Shown in pieces: positions 7,413 to 14,399 of a stretch of 15,731 nucleotides of DNA (within the stretch, counting starts at the first letter, position 1; every line of letters starts with the position of its first letter). The translations under genes were made by a program, and so were the position numbers. The notes beneath the pieces were generated by a model. It searched no databases. It was not told the origin of the DNA and saw only the letters and a program-made list of their open reading frames with translations. This DNA comes from Candidatus Sifarchaeum subterraneum (GTDB taxonomy: Archaea > Asgardarchaeota > Sifarchaeia > Sifarchaeales > Sifarchaeaceae): positions 1 through 15,731 of the forward strand of contig JAECRX010000057.1 in NCBI GenBank assembly GCA_016292335.1, given 5' to 3'.

Positions 7413-8578
7413 ATGTACTTAATATTGCCTGGGATCCAGCAGCAGCATTGACAGATGATTTGGAAACAATATCTGGTGATGTACGAAATCGTCTAATAGA
7501 ATATGGTAAATATGTTGAATCATTTCACGTAGTTACATACACTAATTATTGCTTAAGCTTAAAACAAAGAAAGATAGGAAATAATGTTTTTGTGTATCCC
7601 ACCTCATCATTAAATGCGTTAACCTATTTATTTGATGCATTAAAAATTTCGATAAACTTGATTAAAAAAATAAAAATTGACATAATAACTGCACAAGACC
7701 CGTATCTTTCAGGCCTGGTGGGATTTTTATTGAAAAAAATGTTTGGATTACCTTTAGTAATTCAAATACATGGTGATGAAATCGACAGATATATATGGCT
7801 AAAAGAGAGAAAAGCAAACTATCTTCTTAACGGTCTTGGGAAATATCTGATAAAAAAAGCCGATTCCATAAGAGTTGATAGCTCTGATCTGGTTTCGTAT
7901 TTTATAGAAAAAGGTATTCCAAAAGAACATATTTTTCTGATTCCAGTTTATATATTTACCAAGAAATTCTTTAATAATTTAGATAAAAGTAAATTTTCTG
8001 AAGAATATGGAAAATATGACAACATTATCTTGTATGTTGGGCGATTATCTATTGAGAAGAATATCCCTCTATTATTGAAATCTGCCAAAACTGTGCTCTC
8101 TAAATTTCCGAACACGCTCTTTCTGATACTTGGCACAGGTCCAGAACTAGAACAACTAAAGCGATTAGCGATAAATTTGAAGATAGAAAAGAATGTGGTT
8201 TTTGAGGGCCCTGTCCCTCATAAAGAAATAAGTGGATATTACGCTATTTGTGACATTTTTGTTATCCCTTCTACCCATGAAGGTAGGTCGATCGCCTTAG
8301 CTGAAGCTATTGCATCTGGTTGTCCAGTAATATCCACTGACGTTAGTGGAGCAAGAGATGTAGTTGATGATGGATATAATGGTTACATAATACCCTTAAA
8401 TGATAAATCAGCTTTAGAACAACGTATAATAAAACTATTAAGTGATCTGCAACTTAGAAAAATTATGGGTAATCGTGGAAGAAGCTTTGCACATAAAGAA
8501 CTAGATATAGAACAGAACGCATTCAAGCTAGCAGAGATGTATCATAAAGTAATAACTCGTACAAAATCTAAAAAATAA
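7409..8578 (+). CDS. GT4 family glycosyltransferase, subfamily with altered N-terminal and mid motifs
   Basis: This 389-residue GT-B enzyme starts with a TTG that overlaps the TGA of the methyltransferase gene (TTGA at 7409-7412), implying translational coupling. It lacks the glycine-rich GG loop of its neighbours. Instead, SGDVRNRLIEYGKYVESFHVV (22-42) resembles a GT4 subgroup with an S-x-VRxR-xxEYG element. The C-terminal domain is clear: YVGRLSIEKN (209-218), LGTGPE (241-246) and the EX7E pair E291/E299 in EGRSIALAE. The common PNGVDxxxF segment reads IPVYIFTKKF (178-187), so the Asn-Gly-Val-Asp stretch near the donor cleft is missing. It could use a different donor geometry or substrate. 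A five-T run at 8588-8592 follows the stop and might be a weak archaeal terminator. Confidence 0.86.
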   Translation: MNVLNIAWDPAAALTDDLETISGDVRNRLIEYGKYVESFHVVTYTNYCLSLKQRKIGNNVFVYPTSSLNALTYLFDALKISINLIKKIKIDIITAQDPYLSGLVGFLLKKMFGLPLVIQIHGDEIDRYIWLKERKANYLLNGLGKYLIKKADSIRVDSSDLVSYFIEKGIPKEHIFLIPVYIFTKKFFNNLDKSKFSEEYGKYDNIILYVGRLSIEKNIPLLLKSAKTVLSKFPNTLFLILGTGPELEQLKRLAINLKIEKNVVFEGPVPHKEISGYYAICDIFVIPSTHEGRSIALAEAIASGCPVISTDVSGARDVVDDGYNGYIIPLNDKSALEQRIIKLLSDLQLRKIMGNRGRSFAHKELDIEQNAFKLAEMYHKVITRTKSKK

Positions 8579-8627
8579 AACTACCAATTTTTAGTAAAAT
8601 TAATCATTAAATTAAGGGATATTCAGA
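8579..8627 (+). promoter_or_regulatory. Short AT-rich spacer with possible terminator T-run and TATA-like element
   Basis: After the GT4 stop there is a TTTTT run at 8588-8592 and then GTAAAATTAAT at 8594-8604, centred about 28 bases before the ATG at 8628. In archaea this geometry could mean termination and a new start with a very short leader. Since the whole neighbourhood is AT-rich, chance matches are expected and this is only a possibility. Confidence 0.2.
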
Positions 8628-9284
8628 ATGAATGAAAGCAGTAAAGCTGAGAACTGGGTTACTTTTTATGATGGTCTAAATTTGGAGGATCATTTATATA
8701 ATCTTTCACGACACAGATATTTAATATCAAAAATAGTTGAGAAAAAACCCGATTTAACTGTAGAAGTTGGTTGTGGATCTGGTATTATGAGCATTTTCTT
8801 ATCATATCTTGGGATTGAAGTTGTTGTGGTTGACATACACCCAGGTGTAGTCAAACTGGCTATAGATAACACTAAGAAATTCAACGCTTCATTGCATTTT
8901 ATCTTGACTGACGCCTTATCCCCTCTACCTATCAGACGAGGGATAGTGGATATCGCCTTTTCCCAGGGGGTTGCCGAACATTTTAACAATGATGAAATAG
9001 TTTCTTTTGTTAAAAATCAATTGAATTTCACGGATTGTGTGATATTAGCTGTTCCGAGTAAATATTCTTACGGATGGTTTGGGGATGAAAGAATGTTGAC
9101 AGACAGAGAATGGAGAAATATTCTTAAGATATTCAGTATCAAAGATATTTGTTATTATGGTATTGAGCTCCCTCCTTCCTGGGATTACGTGATAAAAAAG
9201 ATACTCACGCTTAGACCGCACCATATCATCCGGCCTCACCATATTTTTATCGAGATAGGAAAATCAAACCCGAGTAAGGATTGA
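8628..9284 (+). CDS. Class I SAM-dependent methyltransferase
   Basis: This 218-residue methyltransferase shows VEVGCGSG (45-52) as the SAM-binding glycine-rich loop, VVVVDIHP (65-72) with the acidic residue that would hold the SAM ribose, LTDALSPLPI (93-102) and SQGVAEHF (112-119) in the place of the usual EVLEH. It starts with ATG after a 49-base spacer. Its C-terminus carries a five-residue repeat, RPHHI twice in a row (196-206 region), written with different codons, so it is not a recent DNA duplication. Its neighbours are two GT4 enzymes, with a nucleotide-sugar dehydrogenase beyond, so an O-methyl sugar or a methyl-esterified uronic acid is a reasonable guess. The acceptor is not shown by sequence. 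Its TGA overlaps the TTG of the next gene. Confidence 0.8.
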   Translation: MNESSKAENWVTFYDGLNLEDHLYNLSRHRYLISKIVEKKPDLTVEVGCGSGIMSIFLSYLGIEVVVVDIHPGVVKLAIDNTKKFNASLHFILTDALSPLPIRRGIVDIAFSQGVAEHFNNDEIVSFVKNQLNFTDCVILAVPSKYSYGWFGDERMLTDREWRNILKIFSIKDICYYGIELPPSWDYVIKKILTLRPHHIIRPHHIFIEIGKSNPSKD

Positions 9285-10465
9285 CAAGTACTTTGAAGAT
9301 CTGCATGTTTACAAGCATCTTTCCTCCAAGGATCGGAGGACCTGCCACACAGACATGGCATCTTTGTAAATCTTTAAGAGAAAGAAATTTAGACCCCATT
9401 GTTGTCACCATTTCGGATAAAAGCAAAGTTGAGTATATGAATGGTATTAAGGTGTATAGAGTGAAAGAAAGCTTTCATATGGGGATATTAGATAGATTAA
9501 TAAGAATTGCATTTTTCATTATAACCCAAACAATTATATTTAAGCGTGAAAAAATTAAGATTCTCCATTGCCATGATGCACATATCTATTCTTTATTAGC
9601 CGGCTTCTTAGCTAAAATGATGAGAGTTCCCTGCGTCGTAAAGTATGCTGGCGATATGGTTTGGGAAACCCTCAACGCTAAACAAATCCTCGCTAAAGAT
9701 TTCGAAACGGCTTATACATTCAACTTTTTTTCAAGAATTATGACCAAAGTGCAGAGATTTGGCTTAAATATGTTTGACGTGGTATGGGCTACCTCTCAAT
9801 CCAGAAAAGAGAGTTTGATGAATGGTCTCAACATAGATGAAGGGAAAATTCGCGTTATTCCCAACTTTATCCGGTTGATGAATATCGACTCGCCGCAAAA
9901 ACGGGATGATAATAAAGTTTATATCATCACCGCCGGGCGATTCGCCAAACATAAGAGACTAGATATATTGCTCCGAGCTTTTTCCATGGTAAACCAAGAG
10001 AACGTTTATCTCAGATTGGTTGGAGGGGGCGAGAGCTGGGAGGTGGAGGTGGTGAATAACTATATCGACAAGCTTGACCTCGGAGAAAAGGTTCATTTAT
10101 TGGGACGAGTTGACTACGATGTGCTGATGGAGCTATTTCTCAATTCTGACATTTATCTCTCCACCTCGCTTGAGGAGGGATTCGGAATAGTTTTCGTTGA
10201 GGCAATGGCATGTGGATTACCAATAGTCTGCACTAAGGTTGGAGGAGTTCCAGAAGTAGTCCCCGATGGTAAGGCCGGCTACGTTGTTGAACCAGATGAT
10301 TTGCCTGGAATAGTAGAAAAGCTACGGCTTCTTTCTGTAGATTCCAAGCTTAGAAGAGAGATGGGTAACTTCGGTATAGAATATGCTAAGAGGTTTGATT
10401 TGAATAGAAATGTTGCTGCCTTTATCGACCTTTATAATGAAATCCTAACTCGCTCGAGAAGATAA
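9281..10465 (+). CDS. GT4 family glycosyltransferase
   Basis: This 394-residue GT-B glycosyltransferase has FPPRIGGPATQTWHL (14-28) as the acceptor-domain glycine loop, IPNFIRL (193-199) at the usual PNG position, TAGRFAKHKRLDILLRAF (217-234), LVGGGESWE (246-254) and EGFGIVFVEAMACGLP with the EX7E pair E299/E307. The TTG at 9281 overlaps the previous TGA. An AAGGA at 9276-9280 lies directly before it, too close for ideal use, so a second TTG at 9293, 12 bases beyond the AAGGA, which would give MKICMFTSIFPP, is an equally credible start. The gene is less AT-rich than those between 2267 and 8578. Donor and acceptor are unknown. It lies 25 bases upstream of the sugar-nucleotide dehydrogenase. 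Confidence 0.88.
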   Translation: MTSTLKICMFTSIFPPRIGGPATQTWHLCKSLRERNLDPIVVTISDKSKVEYMNGIKVYRVKESFHMGILDRLIRIAFFIITQTIIFKREKIKILHCHDAHIYSLLAGFLAKMMRVPCVVKYAGDMVWETLNAKQILAKDFETAYTFNFFSRIMTKVQRFGLNMFDVVWATSQSRKESLMNGLNIDEGKIRVIPNFIRLMNIDSPQKRDDNKVYIITAGRFAKHKRLDILLRAFSMVNQENVYLRLVGGGESWEVEVVNNYIDKLDLGEKVHLLGRVDYDVLMELFLNSDIYLSTSLEEGFGIVFVEAMACGLPIVCTKVGGVPEVVPDGKAGYVVEPDDLPGIVEKLRLLSVDSKLRREMGNFGIEYAKRFDLNRNVAAFIDLYNEILTRSRR

Positions 10466-10478
10466 TGAATAAGCAAAT

Positions 10479-10483
10479 GGGGG
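10479..10483 (+). promoter_or_regulatory. Ribosome binding site GGGGG for the dehydrogenase gene
   Basis: A GGGGG run stands 7 bases before the ATG at 10491, a good distance for pairing with the 16S rRNA tail. It is one of the few clear sites of this kind in the window. Confidence 0.45.
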
Positions 10484-10490
10484 CGCTTCT

Positions 10491-11807
10491 ATGAGAATAT
10501 CAATCTTTGGTCTAGGTTACGTTGGCATAGCTAATTCGATATGTCTTGCCGAAATGGGTCATATCGTGACGGGTGTTGATATAAAATCTTGGAAAGTAGA
10601 TATGATTAATAAGGGTCATTCTCCTATCAAGGGGAAAGAACTTGAAGAGAAGATAAACAAGTTAATAGAAAAAAATCTCTTAAATGCTACAACAGACACA
10701 AAACAAGCGGTTCTACACTCTGAAGCATCCTTTATTTGCGTAGGCACACCATCAACAAGTAATGGATCTATTGATCTAAACAACATAAAAAGAGTCTCAG
10801 AAGACATAGGTATGGCCCTTAAGGAAAAAGAAAATTATCATCTTGTAGTGATTAGAAGCACCATTATTCCAGAAACTACAAAGAAAACTTTAATTCCAAT
10901 CCTAGAGGAGACTTCCAATAAAAAATGTGGAATAGATTTTGGTGTCTGCGTTAACCCGGAATTTCTTAGAGAAGGTAGTATGATAGAAGACTTTTGGCAT
11001 CCTGGCGTAATGGTAATTGGGGCGATAGATAAGAGATCAGGTGATCTTCTTGAAGATGTTTATAAGGATATAGATTGTAAACTTTGCCGAGTTAATATCA
11101 AGACGGCTGAGATGATTAAATACATATTCAATGCTTTCCATGCATTAAAAATTAGTTTTATGAATGAAATCGGGAATATTTGTGAGAGATATGGTGTAGA
11201 TGCCCATTTAATAAGTGAAATCTTGTGCTCAGATCACAAGTTAAACATATCCCCCGCATACCTCAGGCCTGGTTTTGCATTTGGAGGCTCCTGTCTACCA
11301 AAGGATCTGAAAGCGTTGATCCATCAATCAAAGCAGATGGATATTAATCCCCACATACTGGAAAGTATTTTACTGGTCAATGAGATTCAAAAGGAAAAGG
11401 CTCTTCTTACGATTAAAGAAATGCTTAACGGGGCCATCAAAGGAAAGAAAATCGCCCTCATAGGAGGCGCATATAAAGAAAATACCGACGACATAAGAGA
11501 ATCAGCAGCCGTTCAACTTGTCGAAAGGCTATTAGATTTACAAGCCCGTGTGAATGTATATGATCCTTTGGCTCTCGAGAATCTAGATAGACGTTTCAAA
11601 GACCGAGTAGGCCTTCCCCGTAACCTTGAAGAAGCCTTGAGAGACGCGAATCTCTGCGTGATCAATCTCAGATATGTCGAGGTAGACGATTTGAAAAAAT
11701 TCTCTAGTTTGATGAGGGAGAGAAATATTCTGGATCTAACGGGCATCAATAACTTTCGCGAACTGAAAAACAACCCGCTGATCCGTTATCGCGGCATCTG
11801 CTGGTGA
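10491..11807 (+). CDS. algD: Nucleotide-sugar 6-dehydrogenase, GDP-mannose dehydrogenase (AlgD)-like
   Basis: This 438-residue enzyme should oxidise a nucleotide hexose twice with NAD to the 6-carboxylate. Motifs: GLGYVG (7-12, NAD loop), CVGTPS (83-88), RSTIIPETT (122-130), NPEFLREG (155-162), AEMIKY with Lys210, Asn214, GGSCLPKD with catalytic Cys268, and TDDIRES (332-338). The stretch SDHKLNISPAYLRPGFAFGG (247-266) and the final GICW match what I recall of Pseudomonas AlgD, where the catalytic cysteine is also residue 268 in about 436. UDP-glucose dehydrogenases normally have GGSCFPKD instead. GDP-mannose is therefore the likeliest substrate and GDP-mannuronate the product, feeding the nearby glycosyltransferases. 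UDP-glucose or a UDP-HexNAc substrate is still possible. The start is supported by the upstream GGGGG. Confidence 0.85.
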   Translation: MRISIFGLGYVGIANSICLAEMGHIVTGVDIKSWKVDMINKGHSPIKGKELEEKINKLIEKNLLNATTDTKQAVLHSEASFICVGTPSTSNGSIDLNNIKRVSEDIGMALKEKENYHLVVIRSTIIPETTKKTLIPILEETSNKKCGIDFGVCVNPEFLREGSMIEDFWHPGVMVIGAIDKRSGDLLEDVYKDIDCKLCRVNIKTAEMIKYIFNAFHALKISFMNEIGNICERYGVDAHLISEILCSDHKLNISPAYLRPGFAFGGSCLPKDLKALIHQSKQMDINPHILESILLVNEIQKEKALLTIKEMLNGAIKGKKIALIGGAYKENTDDIRESAAVQLVERLLDLQARVNVYDPLALENLDRRFKDRVGLPRNLEEALRDANLCVINLRYVEVDDLKKFSSLMRERNILDLTGINNFRELKNNPLIRYRGICW

Positions 11808-11888
11808 CGCTTTTGTTCCAGACTAATTGGTACCTATGATCTTATGCTGTTATGAATTTAGCTTCCAAAATGTAGCGCAGTTAAAGAT

Positions 11889-12875
11889 ATGACTTTATGG
11901 TTAATCACTGATGTAGATGTCGAGTTTGATAGTCTACGGTTTGATCAAGGCTTCTTTTCTAAAAATAAATCATTAAACAAAGCAATCCGAAGGCACAACC
12001 CTGGTTTAATCGAAGGGGTACCAAAACTACTGGAATTTTTCAATAAATATGATATCAACGCAACATTTCATATCCAAGAGCAGGAAGACCCTGCCTTCAG
12101 CGTTCTTTTTAATCATCCAAAGGTGTACGATCTGGTTGAAGATTATAATCAAGAGATATCTCTGCACGTCCATATGAAAGAGGCGGATTACTGTAGCCGG
12201 AAAAAGGAAATAAGTGCTGGTTTTGATCGACAAAAAAAGCAGGGATACAAGGTTTCATCATTCAGAGCTGGATCATATTTCATCAACGAAAATACTGTTA
12301 AAGTCCTGGAAGAACTAGGCGTCGATTACGATTGTTCTCCAATTAAGAACTTCGTTGTGGGTTCCATGAGGTTCTACGACATCCCAGATTCCCCGTACCA
12401 TCCAAATTATGCGGATGTAACGAGGATCGGAAATGCAGAGGTCCTGATAATACCCGTGACAAATAGCCGACTAGGTATTGCTATACACGAAGATAACGAC
12501 TTCGAGCTCGAACTTATGAAAAAGGGGGTTCAAGCCCTCTATTCCGCGTCGGAGAAGATTGAGCAGCCGGTTATCATATACTTCACCACCCACTCATGGA
12601 AGCTCTTTAATCCAAATGGCTCAGAGAGGGAATGGGAGGCAAGGAGAAGAAGAGGTTTTTTTAGATTTCTAAAGGACCATGATGTCACGTCTCTGAGTGT
12701 CTGTGAAGCAGGATCCCTTTGGAAAGAAAAAGGATATGAATCCTATTTCCTCGATCTCCCAGACCTCGTTGGAAGCTATCGCTCAATCTATAATCCTCTA
12801 AGGCACTTTAGACTCGTCAAACATGTACTTTCAAGAATTTATACCCTCAAATACAGATTATTAGGTGAACCGTGA
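11889..12875 (+). CDS. Divergent polysaccharide deacetylase-fold protein
   Basis: This 328-residue protein fits the NodB-like (beta/alpha) barrel superfamily but only loosely. Seen: TDVDVEFD (7-14) at motif 1, with D10-x-E12 like the DVE form; TFHIQEQED (59-67) as the strand seen in deacetylases as TFFxxG; SLHVHMKE (91-98) with H93 and H95 where the family has H-x3-H; FRAGSYFINENTVKVLEELG (125-144) as the R-x-G-x-Y motif; and YFTTHSWKL (231-239) with the late histidine H235. The H-x-H spacing means metal binding may differ from CE4 enzymes. The DNA is of medium GC, unlike the first deacetylase in this cluster. It follows an 81-base gap and its end overlaps the next gene's start. A role in glycan trimming is inferred from fold and context. 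Confidence 0.65.
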   Translation: MTLWLITDVDVEFDSLRFDQGFFSKNKSLNKAIRRHNPGLIEGVPKLLEFFNKYDINATFHIQEQEDPAFSVLFNHPKVYDLVEDYNQEISLHVHMKEADYCSRKKEISAGFDRQKKQGYKVSSFRAGSYFINENTVKVLEELGVDYDCSPIKNFVVGSMRFYDIPDSPYHPNYADVTRIGNAEVLIIPVTNSRLGIAIHEDNDFELELMKKGVQALYSASEKIEQPVIIYFTTHSWKLFNPNGSEREWEARRRRGFFRFLKDHDVTSLSVCEAGSLWKEKGYESYFLDLPDLVGSYRSIYNPLRHFRLVKHVLSRIYTLKYRLLGEP

Positions 12876-14370
12876 AAAATTGAAACTAATTGTTTTGGGC
12901 TTAGACGGAGCTTCCTTCAATCTGATTAGACCTTGGATTAACGATGGAAGCTTACCCAATATAAAGAGGCTGATAGACGAGGGCACTAGCGGCTCTTTGA
13001 GAAGCTGCCTACCACCCGTAACAAGTCCAAACTGGAAGTGTTATTCAACAGGGAAGAATCCAGGGAAGCTAGGTATCTTCTGGTGGGAGAACATAGACTG
13101 CAGAAACAAGAAGATCATCTACTTACCCCGTTCTCGCATCTATCTGAACAAAGAGATCTGGGATTACTTAGGAGAAGCGGGATACAGAGTCGGCGTTTTA
13201 AACATGCCCTTGACCTACCCTCCTAAAAAAGTGAGCGGATTCCTAGTATCCGGCCCACCCGATGGTATAGAAAAGAACTTTACCTTTCCGACAGATTTAC
13301 AATACAGGTTAACTAAAAAATTCAATTATAAAATTAACCCTGAATGGTTAAGCCTCCTCGAATGGAGCGAGTCCACTCGTTCAGGTCGTGAAAAAGCGGT
13401 CAGAGAAATTCTAAAGCTAATAGAGAATAGATTTAGAGCGGCTAAAGCATTAATCAAAGAATATTCTTTAGATTTCTTACATATGACGATATTCTACATA
13501 AATACCCTACATCATTTTTTTTGGAACGATAATCACGTGAAAGAAGCTTGGAAATTAATCGACACAAACATCGGCTCTTATATTAATAATATCAACATTA
13601 TACTTTTCTCTGATCATGGAACAAATAAAATCGACCAAGTTTTTTATATAAATTCATGGTTAGCTGAAAAAGGATACTTATCTATAAAAAATATAAATCA
13701 ATTACAGAATTTACTGCATAAAATTGGAATAAATCGAGAAAGTCTGACTATGATTTCTCAGAAATTAGGAATAAGGCATACGCTTAGTAGGGTAATTCCA
13801 AAACAGCTCTTCGGTCAAATTCCAACTTCCACAGGAAGTATTGAATTTGAGCATAGGGAAAAATATGTCATCTGGGATAAAACAAAGGCTATTGCAAGCG
13901 GACAAGGCCCTATCTATATAAATATGAATAAAGAAACTGAAGAATATGAAAGGTTCAGAAATGATCTTATATTAGAATTAGAGTCGTTACGAAATCAACA
14001 TACAGATAAAAGAATCTCAGAAAAAGTGCATAAAGTTGAAAATGAATATTCCGGAAGGTTTCTATCGGAAGCCCCTGATTTAATTGTAGAACAGGCGCCG
14101 GGCACCCATATCCGAGGTAGCATTGGTAAGAAAGGTGTTTTTGATAGACCCAGAAAATGGAGAGCTGAAAATAGACGAAATGGGATTTTTATTGCTCATG
14201 GGCCTGGCATCAAAAAGAAAGCGAAATTGCATAACGTGTCTATCCTTGATTTAGCGCCAACGATTCTTCATTTGTTTGGTGGACCTGTTCCTCCTGATAT
14301 GGATGGACGAAAATTGTCAGAGATATTCAAAGAAGGCTCAAATCCCGTTCGTAAGAACTTTCAGTATTAA
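12865..14370 (+). CDS. Alkaline-phosphatase-superfamily phosphodiesterase/nucleotide pyrophosphatase-like protein
   Basis: This 501-residue protein belongs to the type I phosphodiesterase/NPP branch of the alkaline phosphatase superfamily. Seen: LGLDGASFNLI (11-21) with metal ligand D14, PPVTSPNWKCYSTGKNPGKLG (50-70) with likely nucleophile T53, FSDHG (248-252) with D250/H251 and NGIFIAHGPGIK (439-450), then a typical C-terminus with DLAPTILHLFGGPVPPDMDG. However, the usual D-x3-H of the second metal site reads NTLHH (213-217), and the later His reads Asn436, so one metal site may be altered. The GTG at 12865 overlaps the previous gene by 11 bases; a TTG at 12880 is a plausible alternative, with AGGTGA 12 bases before it. 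The middle of the gene is much more AT-rich than its ends. It may hydrolyse or transfer a phospho-group on the glycan; this is inference. Confidence 0.82.
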   Translation: MNREKLKLIVLGLDGASFNLIRPWINDGSLPNIKRLIDEGTSGSLRSCLPPVTSPNWKCYSTGKNPGKLGIFWWENIDCRNKKIIYLPRSRIYLNKEIWDYLGEAGYRVGVLNMPLTYPPKKVSGFLVSGPPDGIEKNFTFPTDLQYRLTKKFNYKINPEWLSLLEWSESTRSGREKAVREILKLIENRFRAAKALIKEYSLDFLHMTIFYINTLHHFFWNDNHVKEAWKLIDTNIGSYINNINIILFSDHGTNKIDQVFYINSWLAEKGYLSIKNINQLQNLLHKIGINRESLTMISQKLGIRHTLSRVIPKQLFGQIPTSTGSIEFEHREKYVIWDKTKAIASGQGPIYINMNKETEEYERFRNDLILELESLRNQHTDKRISEKVHKVENEYSGRFLSEAPDLIVEQAPGTHIRGSIGKKGVFDRPRKWRAENRRNGIFIAHGPGIKKKAKLHNVSILDLAPTILHLFGGPVPPDMDGRKLSEIFKEGSNPVRKNFQY

Positions 14371-14385
14371 TAGTCGATTAAAATT

Positions 14386-14389
14386 GGAG
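14386..14389 (+). promoter_or_regulatory. Shine-Dalgarno site GGAG for the last GT4 gene
   Basis: GGAG stands 10 bases before the ATG at 14400, within the 29-base gap after the phosphodiesterase-like gene. It supports that ATG as the start. Confidence 0.5.
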
Positions 14390-14399
14390 TTAATAAAAT

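Noticed and set aside
9210..9245. DNA repeat at the end of the second methyltransferase gene (RPHHI twice)
   Set aside because: The two copies use different codons for most positions, so it is a short amino-acid coincidence or old duplication and not a DNA repeat element.
11808..11888. Possible inverted repeat or terminator in the gap before the second deacetylase-like gene
   Set aside because: The partial match between CGCTTTTG and CAAAATGTAGCG needs several mismatches, and there is no T-run of five or more; nothing firm is visible in this gap.
13038..13226. 62-codon + strand frame nested in the phosphodiesterase-like gene
   Set aside because: It lies wholly inside a gene with strong family motifs in another frame, and its Arg/Leu-rich product looks like a frame shadow.
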